DNA of 54,575 nt from Firm-04 sp045591925 (GTDB lineage Bacteria > Bacillota > Clostridia > Oscillospirales > Ruminococcaceae): assembly GCA_045591925.1 (NCBI GenBank), contig JAZNTW010000085.1, positions 1 to 54,575 of the forward strand, written 5' to 3'. The notes beneath the pieces were generated by a model. It did no database searches. It saw only the letters and a program-made list of their open reading frames with translations, and had not been told where the DNA came from. Below are positions 15,247 to 23,976 of the stretch, one piece after another (position 1 is the first letter of the stretch; each line of letters begins with the position of its first letter). The position numbers were made by a program, and so were the translations under genes.

Positions 15247-17223
15247 TCAGACTGCAAAGCATTCTGCGGCGCTTGCAAACGGCCCCGGTATGACTGCCGT
15301 GCCTCTGTGACAGCCGAGATAATCCGTATCAAACATAATATCCCTGCCATCCGGCGTTTCAAAACGCTGCTCCGGCTCAAACGCTTTCCCCAGTGTATCC
15401 GTTGAAATCATGCCGGCTGTAAAGCCCTCCATCAGCTGATACAGATTCGTTTTGAGACAAAGTGCGCCGTCCTGTTCTTCGAGCGTGACGGTCACATTGT
15501 CCGGACAAATCAGATTATTTTGCTCCTTTTTCCAGCCGCCTGCGCCGCCGAAATACACGTTTCCGTTGCACCAGACAGGCAGATAGGAATTATGATATTT
15601 GCAAAGCGCATCCATATCGGGCGTATCGGTATCCATATCAAAATTCGCGATCCATTCGTCATAGTTCGGGAATGCGTCAAAAATATGCGTTCCGACCTCA
15701 CGGTTATCCTCGGTGCCGTCGCGCGGACACAGACCGTATTTCTGAATGAAGATATTGTTATAGAAGCGGTCGTCGCCGTGCAAGATTGTCATAAAGCCCA
15801 TAACCTCGGTGCGGTGCGGAATATGGTACGGCGTATACCGCTGGCGCAGCACGCCCTCCACCACCGTATCACAGCCATCGTCCACAGAGGTAAACGCGCC
15901 GCATATCAGGTTATGCACCAGCGCAACGCCCTCGGTTGCCATACGGAGTGAGACCTCGGATAGGAGAATATTGTTATCAATCAGCGTGGGACCGTGGCTG
16001 ACCTCGACAAACAAATCCTGACTCATCATGCCGCCCTTGAGCGGCTTTGCAAAGTCCGGCATATGGTTATCGTGGAGCAGATTGCAGCTGATTCGCGTGC
16101 CCTGCGCCTCCCAGTCGCACCAGATACCCATAGTGCAGTGGTGGATATGATTTCTGCGCATGATGACGTCAATCGCGGCATGAATCTTGATGCCTGCAAT
16201 CTCCGCGCCGCCAAGCTCCATCATATTGTTGATATGATGAATATGGTTGTCCTCAATCACGGAAAACACTGCGCCCATACGGCCGATGATGCCGCCCTGC
16301 TCGCAATGGTGAATATTGTTTCTACGGATGAGATGGCTGCCGACCTTTTCCTTCAGCCAGCCGTGATACTGCCCTCTGCAAACGGCGTCGCGCTCCATCT
16401 GCGTGGGGCTTTTCACGTGTTTATTGGTAAAATAATGCTCATTTTCGGGGTCGTAATATTTTCCGACGCTGATTCCGGCGCATTTGCTGTTGCTGATGTC
16501 GCAGTCCTCGATGACCCAGCCCTTTGACCAATGCGGCCCGATCATGCCATCCTGAAATGCAGCCGGCGGTGCCCATGTCGTTGCTGCCTTGCTGATGCGG
16601 AAGCCGCTGACCGTGATATAGCTGACGCCGGTTTTTTCAGGCATGAAGCATCTGCGGCGAACATTGATCTCAATGGTTTCCCGATTAGGGTCAAGCCCGT
16701 TGAAATTGCAGTAAAAGACGGTTTTTTCGTCTGTGACCTCGGCGTACCACCGATAGACCGAATACTCCGGCTCCCACGAGGTTTCGGACGCTTCACCGGC
16801 GATACACGCTGCAATGCTGTCCGCTTCATAGAGCGCTCTGCCGTTGAGGTAGACAGCGCCCGTATGCTTTGATTTTCCGGCAAAGTACCAGTCGCCGTAC
16901 ACATAGGTTTTGTAGGGATGATAACCGCCGAATATGCCGTTGTCCACGCTTGCCGTCCAGACATTGCCCTCGTAGTTCGTCCAGCCTGTCAGCAATTCCG
17001 CGCCCGTGATTTCCGCGCCAAGCGGCACCGCGCTGCGGTACACGATGGGGGCATCCTCCGTTCCGGCATTCTGTGGCGCAACATATTCCCGATACACGCC
17101 CGGCATGACAAGCACCTCGTCGCCTGCCCTTGCCGCCAGAGCCGCCTCGCTGATGCGCTTGAACGGTGCTTCCTTGGAGCCGTTGCCATCGCGCCCCGCA
17201 TTCGCGTCTACATAAAATATCAT
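15247..17223 (-). CDS. Right-handed parallel beta-helix protein, GH141-like glycoside hydrolase
   Basis: A 658-residue protein. The N terminus (FYVDANAGRDGNGSKEAPFK, AGDEVLVMPGVYREYVAPQN) is the DUF1565-like opening of parallel beta-helix carbohydrate enzymes. Repeated coils follow (IRRNNIHHCEQGGIIGRMGA, IEDNHIHHINNMMELGG, MRRNHIHHCTMGIWCDWEAQ). Architecture and length fit CAZy family GH141 (fucosidase/xylanase type). This is from memory, with no alignment. No signal peptide is visible, so the enzyme is likely cytoplasmic and acts on imported oligosaccharides. ATG 17223 has AAGGAG 11 bases upstream. It is downstream of a YczE-type gene (50-bp gap) and may be cotranscribed with it. Confidence 0.75.
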   Translation of the reverse strand: MIFYVDANAGRDGNGSKEAPFKRISEAALAARAGDEVLVMPGVYREYVAPQNAGTEDAPIVYRSAVPLGAEITGAELLTGWTNYEGNVWTASVDNGIFGGYHPYKTYVYGDWYFAGKSKHTGAVYLNGRALYEADSIAACIAGEASETSWEPEYSVYRWYAEVTDEKTVFYCNFNGLDPNRETIEINVRRRCFMPEKTGVSYITVSGFRISKAATTWAPPAAFQDGMIGPHWSKGWVIEDCDISNSKCAGISVGKYYDPENEHYFTNKHVKSPTQMERDAVCRGQYHGWLKEKVGSHLIRRNNIHHCEQGGIIGRMGAVFSVIEDNHIHHINNMMELGGAEIAGIKIHAAIDVIMRRNHIHHCTMGIWCDWEAQGTRISCNLLHDNHMPDFAKPLKGGMMSQDLFVEVSHGPTLIDNNILLSEVSLRMATEGVALVHNLICGAFTSVDDGCDTVVEGVLRQRYTPYHIPHRTEVMGFMTILHGDDRFYNNIFIQKYGLCPRDGTEDNREVGTHIFDAFPNYDEWIANFDMDTDTPDMDALCKYHNSYLPVWCNGNVYFGGAGGWKKEQNNLICPDNVTVTLEEQDGALCLKTNLYQLMEGFTAGMISTDTLGKAFEPEQRFETPDGRDIMFDTDYLGCHRGTAVIPGPFASAAECFAV

Positions 17224-17272
17224 GTTGATTCACACTCCTTTTTGATGATTCGATTGGAAATTTCGTTGAAAA

Positions 17273-17965
17273 TCAGGCTTGCGCATCGGACGCTTCCGCA
17301 GATTTTTCTGCCGGCTCCGATTTGCCATTGAGCAGCTTTCTTGCAATATGCTTGCTGAAAAATTCGATCAGCGGTCCCATGAAAAATGCCGTGATAATGG
17401 TGCCGATGCCGGCGATGGTGGGGATGGCCTTGAAGCTGCCGCCGCCAAGCAGGAACATGACCGTTCCGAGCAGCACGCAGCAGACATCCGTGACAATGCG
17501 GATATACTTGAATGTTCCGATTTTCCACTTGTTTGCCATGATCAGTGCCACTGCGTCATAGGTGGAAACGCCGAGGTCAGCCGTGATATACAGCGACGAG
17601 CCGATGCAGATGATCACGATGCCCAGAATCAGGAACAGAATCCGCAGCGGAATGGACGGCGACGGTACAAGCCACTGGAAAAATTTATAGGAAAATTCCG
17701 TCACATAGCCGAGTAAAAACAGATTGATAAAGGTTGCGATGCCGATATAATGTCTGTCGAAAATCAAGCTAAAGCTCAATAAAACTGCATTGACGATAAC
17801 ATAGAGCGTGCCGAAGCTGATCGGGATCAGGGTGCTGATGCCACTCATAAATGACTGAAACGGGTCAACGCCGAAGGCTGCCATTTTGAAGATCGCGACG
17901 CTGACTGCGCCGATCATAACGCCAAGGATGGACATGATAATTCTGATTTTCAACTGCTTCTGCAT
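17273..17965 (-). CDS. YczE/YyaS/YitT-family integral membrane protein
   Basis: A 230-residue protein with five to six hydrophobic helices: IIMSILGVMIGAVSVAIF, ISFGTLYVIVNAVLLSFSLI, IATFINLFLLGYVTEFSYKF, LRILFLILGIVIICIGSSLY and TIAGIGTIITAFFMGPLIEF. The segment GVDPFQSFMSGIS near the first loop and LGVSTYDAVALIMANK in the middle are typical of the YczE/YyaS group. The family may act as a permease or membrane regulator, but no substrate is established. It lies between the GH141-like gene and the dockerin-CotH gene on the same strand with short gaps, suggesting one transcript. Confidence 0.8.
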   Translation of the reverse strand: MQKQLKIRIIMSILGVMIGAVSVAIFKMAAFGVDPFQSFMSGISTLIPISFGTLYVIVNAVLLSFSLIFDRHYIGIATFINLFLLGYVTEFSYKFFQWLVPSPSIPLRILFLILGIVIICIGSSLYITADLGVSTYDAVALIMANKWKIGTFKYIRIVTDVCCVLLGTVMFLLGGGSFKAIPTIAGIGTIITAFFMGPLIEFFSKHIARKLLNGKSEPAEKSAEASDAQA

Positions 17966-17989
17966 AGGATTTCCTTTCCGGGATAAGAT

Positions 17990-20353
17990 TTAATTTCCGC
18001 TGCAATATGCTTCTAAATATTGCTTTGCATAGTCCGGTCGCGCGGTGAAGAAATCAGTAATTTTCTGCACCTCCTGCGGATAGAACACGACCTCGTTGCC
18101 CATTCCGAAGCGCCGGAACGTATCGCAGGTCACTGTTTCGTATGCGCTAATATAGCTCGAAAGCATCTTATTTGCGCGTGTTTTGTTGAAATGATTTTCG
18201 ATGACATAGAGATAACGGTCGTGGAACTGCTGACGGAACGCCGCGTTCTTAATCAGGGCTTTCAGCATTCCGGGGAAATTATAGCTGCTTGCGGAGGGCA
18301 TCGCGTTTGCAAGCGAATCATAATTTGCCATGCAGCGATAATCGCCGTAAATGCCCGCGCTGACATCGGTATCATACAGGACAAACCGCCATTTTCCGCT
18401 TGCCTGCGGCACGTCCGGCAGCACCGTCTTAGACCGCCAAACCTGCCAGTTGTTCATGCCGAGGCTTGCCCAGTCGTTGTTGTTGATGTAGGTTTCCACC
18501 GCCATATAGTCGATGAAGCTATCAACGTCCACCGTGTTACAGAATTTCTCATAATTCTGCGCATCGGTCATGTCCGCATTCAAAGCCCATCTGGTAAACT
18601 GCTCGAATTCTGTCAAATCCTCGTCGGTGCCGTCATCGAGTCTGCCGTTCTTGATGACCGCAACATCGTCCTGTTTTACGCCGTAATGCGCTTCGAGATG
18701 CTCCGCGTCCACACGCTCGCGCAGCAGATAGAAGCCCCAGAATTCCCCGTTCAAAAAGAGGATGCACGGCTCGGACGCCATCGTTTCCACATTCAGACCG
18801 CCGGCAAGCTCCTGAATCAGCGCGTCACGGAAGTGGAGGAACTGGAAGTCATTGCCGCCATTCCAGAGCGTGACCTTGTCGAAGCGGTCAAGCTCCTTGC
18901 CGCCTGCGTCCGTCAGACCGGTGAACAGCGGATATTTGATGGAGGAATCGCCGTATTCGGAGCGCGTGACAAGCCGGAAGCTCTTTTGCGGACGAATTCT
19001 TGTGTAATTGCCGGCAATTTTTGCGCCGAAATCGCCGCCGTAAACCGCCTTGCCGTCCGCAATCACCTGAATGGAGACAGGGAATTCGGATTCTCTGCCA
19101 TCCTTGTTGTAGTTTGTGGGATTTCGGGTATCGGCAGGATCATACTTTTTATAATCGGGGCTATTGAGCCATTCGTAGTATTCCTTGCCGACCATGTATG
19201 CGCCATTGTCAGCGTCAAAGAGATAGTCGCTGTCGGTCACCATCGAAATGACCTTCATCTCGTTGAAATAGGACGCTGTTTTTCCGACAAAATAGCTGTG
19301 ATGCACGCTCTCGCTGAACCGTCCGTCTGCGGTTTTGACAGCGGCACGGATGATAATGCCCTTTTCTACGTTGTTTTTCGGCGGCTTGTAGCTTCCGAGC
19401 GAGATGTCCTCTATCGCGCTGTAAACATTCGGCTCACTCGTATTGTTGTAAATGCGGATCGCCTCGCTGTAGCGCACGGCGGTATCGGAGGTGCGAGGGT
19501 CGCTGCCATCCGTGGTGTAATAAATCGCATTGCCGTTTGCATCGGAGAGCGTGAGCTGAAATTCTTCGTCATAGAAGCCGCCCGGCGCGGAAAATTCCGG
19601 CTCTGCCACAATCACCACGCGCTCTGCCGTATCGTTGCTCGCATTCGGTGTCGGGGTGAGGTCGCCCCAAACCGCAGAGCCGTCCTCGCATCTGCCATAG
19701 GTCACATCCGTCTGCGCCGCCGGCATCGTGACAATATCCAGCGTCCCGTGCGTCGGATGGGTCAGATAAAGCGTTTCCCCGTCCGCACTGAGCTTGAACG
19801 GCGCGTGAAGCTCCGTGGCGTCCGTACTCGTCAAGCCGTCATCACAGCAGACCATCAGATAACCGCCCGCCGGAATGACCGCAGTTTCCGGAAATACATA
19901 TTTGAACAGATTTTTCTTCCCGTCCGCAAGTCCGCAGCCGGCGAGATTGAGGGGCGTACTGCCGCCGTTATACAGTTCCACCCAGTCCGGTTCTCTGCCA
20001 TCCGCGTCCGACCATGCCGCTTGGTTCGATGCACAGACCTCGTTGATGACGAGCTTTGTAAATTCATGCGGCATGCTGCCGCCAAGCACCATTGCCTTGA
20101 GCATGGAAAGGTCGCTGCTGTCGATTCGCCCATCCGCGCGCAGGTCTGCGTTGACGGAAACGGTGTCGTCCGTGCTTAACAGAAACCGCAGGAGCTTGAC
20201 CACATCGGAAACACCGACGCTGCCATCCTCGTCCACATCACCGTGCAAGGTAGCGGCAGGCACTGCGGCATCCACCTCCGCAGTCAGAGCCGGGAATCCC
20301 GTGCAGAACAAAACGCCGGCGGTCATCGCTGCGCATAGCTTCTTGTTATTCAT
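17990..20353 (-). CDS. Secreted dockerin - lamin-tail domain - CotH kinase protein
   Basis: A 787-residue multidomain protein. It has a signal peptide (about 1-28, LCAAMTAGVLFCTGFPALTA). A type I dockerin follows at about 38-92 with two calcium loops (GDVDEDGSVGVSDV; ADLRADGRIDSSDL). A lamin-tail domain lies at about 95-235 (LVINEVCASNQAAWSDADGR, EPDWVELYN). A chitobiase-C-like sandwich follows (FYDEEFQLTLSDANGNAIYY, TTDGSDP). A CotH-type kinase domain runs from about 360 to the end (KSFRLVTRSEYGDSSIKYPL, YLLRERVDAEHLEAHYG, WRFVLYDTDVSAG). CotH kinases phosphorylate proteins, and dockerin-CotH proteins are found on ruminococcal cellulosomes. The N-terminal dockerin should tether it to a cohesin. 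It has its own promoter. Confidence 0.92.
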   Translation of the reverse strand: MNNKKLCAAMTAGVLFCTGFPALTAEVDAAVPAATLHGDVDEDGSVGVSDVVKLLRFLLSTDDTVSVNADLRADGRIDSSDLSMLKAMVLGGSMPHEFTKLVINEVCASNQAAWSDADGREPDWVELYNGGSTPLNLAGCGLADGKKNLFKYVFPETAVIPAGGYLMVCCDDGLTSTDATELHAPFKLSADGETLYLTHPTHGTLDIVTMPAAQTDVTYGRCEDGSAVWGDLTPTPNASNDTAERVVIVAEPEFSAPGGFYDEEFQLTLSDANGNAIYYTTDGSDPRTSDTAVRYSEAIRIYNNTSEPNVYSAIEDISLGSYKPPKNNVEKGIIIRAAVKTADGRFSESVHHSYFVGKTASYFNEMKVISMVTDSDYLFDADNGAYMVGKEYYEWLNSPDYKKYDPADTRNPTNYNKDGRESEFPVSIQVIADGKAVYGGDFGAKIAGNYTRIRPQKSFRLVTRSEYGDSSIKYPLFTGLTDAGGKELDRFDKVTLWNGGNDFQFLHFRDALIQELAGGLNVETMASEPCILFLNGEFWGFYLLRERVDAEHLEAHYGVKQDDVAVIKNGRLDDGTDEDLTEFEQFTRWALNADMTDAQNYEKFCNTVDVDSFIDYMAVETYINNNDWASLGMNNWQVWRSKTVLPDVPQASGKWRFVLYDTDVSAGIYGDYRCMANYDSLANAMPSASSYNFPGMLKALIKNAAFRQQFHDRYLYVIENHFNKTRANKMLSSYISAYETVTCDTFRRFGMGNEVVFYPQEVQKITDFFTARPDYAKQYLEAYCSGN

Positions 20354-20411
20354 GACCCTACCTCCTTGATTATAATCCGATCGAGCCGTACAACCGTACA
20401 GCGATTACCTC

Positions 20412-20440
20412 ATTATACCACATTTCAACAGAATTTGCAA
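20412..20440 (-). promoter_or_regulatory. Promoter of the dockerin-CotH operon
   Basis: TTGCAA (20440-20435), 17-bp spacer, TATAAT preceded by TGG (20417-20412) on the minus strand, 59 bp before the start codon. Confidence 0.75.
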
Positions 20441-20699
20441 TATTATTTTGAAAATCTTTTAGATAGTACACAAATACGTGCAAATCAGCAATACAAGAGG
20501 GCATGGGTAAACAAAGCGCCAATGGGAATTGACAAATAGAATGATATATTGTATCATCAAAAACGGATGTGATGCCGCGATCCTCCATCCGAAAACCTGT
20601 GGGCGCAACAAAACAAGCAGCCGATCCGACACGCGCAAGTACAAAAAGTCGAGCGCGATTTTCAAAACAATGGTAAAATGGATTCAGCAGACGAAAGGC

Positions 20700-20921
20700 G
20701 GTTACAGTATTAACAATATCACACATACGTTCCCGGCAGGAACATAGGCGGTATTCCCATATTCGGGCGAATGTCCAAAGGCTTTGCAGGATGTCAATAC
20801 GAAAATCTGGAGTGAATGGCTGCCAAACTGCAAGGAATATACGCTCGCCGGCAATTATAACATTGAATTCTATCAAAGCCCTGAATAGGGAGAAATCTGG
20901 GTTCCTGTCAAAGTGAAATGA
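20700..20921 (+). pseudogene. Remnant of an AraC/GyrI-like effector-binding domain
   Basis: One plus-strand frame reads ITHTFPAGT, stop (TAG), AVFPYSGECPKALQDVNTK, IWSEWLPNCKEYTLAGNYNI, EFYQSPE, stop (TAG), GEIWVPVK and a final TGA. This is the C-terminal part of the effector-binding domain attached to AraC regulators (FPAGTWAVFP.. and ..GEIWVPV are typical). Two internal stops and the absence of the DNA-binding part show decay. From 20441 to 20700 I see nothing convincing beyond an open frame without recognisable homology. Confidence 0.65.
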
Positions 20922-20937
20922 TTTCAGGCATATAGAT

Positions 20938-20982
20938 AAAAATGAGCAGTGCTGCAACACGGCAATACTGCTCATTTTTGTA
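20938..20982 (+). terminator. Rho-independent terminator
   Basis: AAAAATGAGCAGT (20938-20950) pairs with ACTGCTCATTTTT (20967-20979) with an inner TGC/GCA pair. It directly follows the effector-domain remnant. Confidence 0.85.
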
Positions 20983-21124
20983 CTATTTTGCTTTCATGTA
21001 AAACGGGGATGGAAACGGATGACTAGTCTCCACACCGCTAGAGAATTCCAATCAATCATCATCCCCTGCACCGTGACCACATCAGGTTTGGTGTCTTGGA
21101 TTCAGTTTGCGATTGCGGTGCGCC

Positions 21125-21151
21125 TTGAAATCGCACGATTGTGGTATAATA
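21125..21151 (+). promoter_or_regulatory. Extended -10 promoter of the toxin-antitoxin remnant
   Basis: TGG-TATAAT extended -10 centred at about 21146. A TTGAAA lies only 14 bp upstream, so the extended -10 probably matters more than the -35. Confidence 0.5.
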
Positions 21152-21178
21152 TAATCAGAAGAAAGAGGGATATGATGT

Positions 21179-21395
21179 ATGTCTATTACTGCTACTGAAT
21201 TGAAAATGAATCTTGGAAAGTACCTATTGCTTTCACAAACTGAAGACATCTATATCACCAAAAACCGGTAAGGTTGTGGCGAAGCTCTCAAATCCAAATC
21301 AGGACAGAGTGGATATCGCAAAATCCCTGTTCGGCATTCTTCCTGCGGATATTACGATAGAAGAAGCAGCCGAAGAAAGGCTGCGTGATAGATGA
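21179..21395 (+). pseudogene. Antitoxin (Phd/YefM-like), frameshifted
   Basis: From ATG 21179 the frame reads MSITATELKMNLGKYLLLSQ, TEDIYITKN and then meets a TAA. Removing one base at the AAAAACC run (about 21264-21267) restores GKVVAKLSNPNQDRVDIAKS, LFGILPADITIEEAAEERL up to 21395. The N-terminal part is the DNA-binding fold of prevent-host-death antitoxins, and the C-terminal part is the toxin-binding tail. It overlaps the PIN toxin ATG by 4 bases (ATGA), as in functional pairs. The frameshift should abolish the antitoxin. Confidence 0.75.
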
Positions 21396-21820
21396 GAGCC
21401 CTGATTGACACCTGTGTAAACATTGATGCACTGCAAAGCCGTGCAGGATTTGCAGAAAATGCACAGCAGATTTTTCTGCTTGCTGCAAACCAAAATTTCA
21501 TGGGGTATCTATCCGCAAAATCAGTAACGGACATTTATTATATCATGCACCGCTTTTTCCACGATGATAGCATTACCTGAAATGCGCTAAACAGATTGCT
21601 CATTATTTTTGGCATCATGGATACAAGCGGCGAGGATTGCAGACACGCGCTTCTTTCACGGATTTCCGATTTTGAAGATGCTGTTATGTTTGAAACCGCA
21701 AAGCGTTCCGATGCGGACTGTATTGTTACAAGAAACACAAAGGATTACGCAAATGCCGGTATGACGGTATATACGCCCGAAGAATTTATCCGCAAGGTGA
21801 AAGCGGAAACGGATGACTAG
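21392..21820 (+). pseudogene. PIN-domain toxin with a premature TGA
   Basis: The frame MRALIDTCVNIDALQSRAGF ... VTDIYYIMHRFFHDDSIT is interrupted by TGA at 21578-21580. It then continues in the same frame as NALNRLLIIFGIMD ... ISDFEDAVMFETAKRSDADC, IVTRNTKDYANAGM to the stop at 21820. The acidic residues of a PIN ribonuclease are present on both sides of the stop (LIDTC, FEDAV, RNTKDY). TGA probably replaced an Arg codon CGA. With the broken antitoxin this is a doubly inactivated toxin-antitoxin pair. Confidence 0.8.
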
Positions 21821-21843
21821 CCCTACACCGCAATATCATCATA

Positions 21844-21882
21844 AAAAGGGTATCGCCGCGATTGCTCCGGTGATACCCTTTT
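21844..21882. terminator. Bidirectional terminator
   Basis: AAAAGGGTATC (21844-21854) pairs with GATACCCTTTT (21872-21882). It lies between the convergent toxin remnant and the ABC module. Confidence 0.85.
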
Positions 21883-21889
21883 GATTCTG

Positions 21890-22609
21890 TTACACGCCGT
21901 TTGCGGCTGTTTTTTGACGGTATATGCGGAAAAATGCTGCAGCCGCAATGCACGACAGCACCACACTCAGCATCCCGAACCGAATCCGCAGCAGCACCAT
22001 CGTCTGCTCATAGCCAGCGGCAAGCTGAATCTCCGGATTCACGATCCGCAAGCCAAGCCGTTCGAGCGCTGCCGCATCCGGCTCCGTCATCGTGACGCGC
22101 AGCTCCGTGGCATCCCGCAGCTCTGCCGCCCCGACCGTCAACACCGCAAACGCCTCGCGCTCCGGTATACGGTCCGTCTGCACCAGCTCCGTATCATACC
22201 GATTGCCATCCAAAGCACCGCGAATCTGCTGATATTGCGCTGCCGTATCACCGCAAAATGCTCCAAATGCGGCACGATTTGCATAGATCGCGCGCGACTG
22301 TTCAAGCCCATAGCAATCAAACACATATGCCGGTGACAGCAGCGTGACGCGCAGGGTTCGGTCTTCTTCGGTAAGCACTGCCGTTTTCTGCAAGCTGTAG
22401 CTCTGCACGGATTCCATCTGGTCAAGCTGCGGCAATATCGTCTCAAATCCACTCGCTGCGGTACAGAGATACGAGGTCGGCGTTTGCAATATCGTCATAT
22501 ACTGACCCGCCGCACGAATGCTGTAGCCGAGCATGAAAACCGCCAGCAGCATCAGCAAAACCACCGCCTTGATGCTGTCATACTGCCGCCAAAGCCGCAG
22601 CAGCTTCAT
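21890..22609 (-). CDS. Bitopic membrane protein of the ABC module (unknown family)
   Basis: A 239-residue protein with one N-terminal helix (AVVLLMLLAVFMLGYSIRAA) and one C-terminal helix (MLSVVLSCIAAAAFFRIY) flanking an extracellular domain of about 170 residues. This topology resembles the extracytoplasmic part of MacB/FtsX-like subunits without the rest of the permease. I do not recognise the family. Its ATG overlaps the stop of the CARDB-like gene (ATGA), so it is the last gene of a tightly coupled operon of five genes. It probably works with the surface protein encoded before it. Confidence 0.7.
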   Translation of the reverse strand: MKLLRLWRQYDSIKAVVLLMLLAVFMLGYSIRAAGQYMTILQTPTSYLCTAASGFETILPQLDQMESVQSYSLQKTAVLTEEDRTLRVTLLSPAYVFDCYGLEQSRAIYANRAAFGAFCGDTAAQYQQIRGALDGNRYDTELVQTDRIPEREAFAVLTVGAAELRDATELRVTMTEPDAAALERLGLRIVNPEIQLAAGYEQTMVLLRIRFGMLSVVLSCIAAAAFFRIYRQKTAANGV

Positions 22610-23976
22610 GACTTCCCACGCTTTCTGTAGCGGACGAACAGATATACCGCCAGAATCAGAATACCGCCGAGGATGCCTGCCATAATATAGAGCCAGTAGC
22701 GCGGCGAGGTCTGCTCCGGCGCAATCGGGCGATCCGAAAACGGCGATTTCAGCAGCATCGAAATTTCCTGAATCTCCGTATATTCCTTGCCGGCTTCGTC
22801 CTCATAGGTAAAGAGAATCTGACCCGTGGTTTCGCCGTACAGCTCCGCGCCGCGCTTCGAGGACACCTGCACATTCAGCGCGCATTCTGCGGAGGTTTTG
22901 CCGCTGACAGTGCCGAAAAACGCCATTTTCTCCGGTAACAGACCGTCACATTGCAGCTCTGCGCGGACATTCTGCGCCTCGGCTAAGCCGAGATTGATTG
23001 CCTGAATCTGCACGGTCAGACGGTCGGACACAACCGCTTCGGTCGGCAAAAGCACCGGTGGAAACTGCATTTTCACAGGCTGTGTGACCGTCATGGCAGC
23101 ATTGCCGCTTCCAGAGCCGCCCATGCCCTTACCATACGCATAATCAAATTGCAGTGGTAAAAAATACGTACCTGCTAGCGTATCATTCTGCGCCTGACAA
23201 TCAAACACCACCTCGAATTCCGCGTCTGCCGCAATCTCCTCAAAATAGAGCGTATCCGCACTTTTCAGCAGAAACGGTTCCGAGGGCGACGCTTTTACGG
23301 TCAGATTTTTCAGCGACTCCGTGCGCGACGTATTTTTCAACGTCACCCGAAGTGCTGTAGCCGCGCCAGCCTGCACCGCGCCGCCCGATACGCTCTGCAC
23401 CAGAATCTTCGGCATCAGGATAACCGGTTCCTCCGGCGGCGTGGTTTCCGGCGGCGGCGGTTCCTCCGCATTCGGGTCGATGCCGTCCGTGATATTGACA
23501 TACACCGTATAGGTATCGAAATCCGCAACCTGAAGCTGCACCGGATAGCTGCCGTTGACGCGCTCCGGGTGCAGCGTTAGCCGAAATTCCGCAAGATAAA
23601 CCAAATGCTCTGCGCCGTTCACATCAAAATGCGGCGCATACGGCACCGTCTGCTCATAATTCTTGACCAGAAACGGCGAGTTCGGTTCGAGCTTAACCGA
23701 AATCCGCAGCGCTTCGGGTCGGGTTTCCTGCGCACAGCTCAGCGGCAGCACGAGAATCGCTTCTCCGCCGTCAATCACCGGCTCATAGCCCTGCGCGTAG
23801 CTTTGCAGCATATTTTCGTAGATTGTCGCATTATCGAGCAGCAGCACCGGCGCTTCTGCCGATTCTGTGACAGCCGGCGGCTCTGTCTCCACCGGCAAAT
23901 CCTCCGCGGACACGGTAAAACATAGAAAATACGTGCAAAATAATACACTCAAAATCGCAATCAGCTTCCGGTTCAC
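22606..23976 (-). CDS. Surface-anchored CARDB / S-layer-like protein of the ABC module
   Basis: A 456-residue type I membrane protein. It has a signal peptide (about 1-24, ending CFTVSA), an N-terminal beta domain, and a proline linker (EEPPPPETTPPEEP). One or two CARDB/NPCBM-like beta sandwiches follow (AATALRVTLKNTSRTESLKN; VQIQAINLGLAEAQNVRAEL). A C-terminal helix (WLYIMAGILGGILILAVYLF) precedes RYRKRGKS. COG1361-type proteins of this design are often encoded with ABC exporters in Clostridia. The start overlaps the stop of the ATPase gene by 4 bases. Likely a partner of the exporter on the outer face; the function is inferred from the operon. Confidence 0.75.
   Translation of the reverse strand: MNRKLIAILSVLFCTYFLCFTVSAEDLPVETEPPAVTESAEAPVLLLDNATIYENMLQSYAQGYEPVIDGGEAILVLPLSCAQETRPEALRISVKLEPNSPFLVKNYEQTVPYAPHFDVNGAEHLVYLAEFRLTLHPERVNGSYPVQLQVADFDTYTVYVNITDGIDPNAEEPPPPETTPPEEPVILMPKILVQSVSGGAVQAGAATALRVTLKNTSRTESLKNLTVKASPSEPFLLKSADTLYFEEIAADAEFEVVFDCQAQNDTLAGTYFLPLQFDYAYGKGMGGSGSGNAAMTVTQPVKMQFPPVLLPTEAVVSDRLTVQIQAINLGLAEAQNVRAELQCDGLLPEKMAFFGTVSGKTSAECALNVQVSSKRGAELYGETTGQILFTYEDEAGKEYTEIQEISMLLKSPFSDRPIAPEQTSPRYWLYIMAGILGGILILAVYLFVRYRKRGKS

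Noticed and set aside
18020..20179. 719-codon plus-strand ORF
   Set aside because: It is a shadow frame antisense to the dockerin-CotH gene, with low-complexity Arg/Ile/Val composition and no domain.
20370..20975. 201-codon minus-strand ORF
   Set aside because: It runs antisense through the effector-domain remnant and the terminator and has no ribosome site at its start.
21578..21580. TGA as a recoded sense codon (for example Trp or Sec)
   Set aside because: Other genes in the window end normally with TGA, the protein context suggests Arg, and no SECIS-like element was seen.
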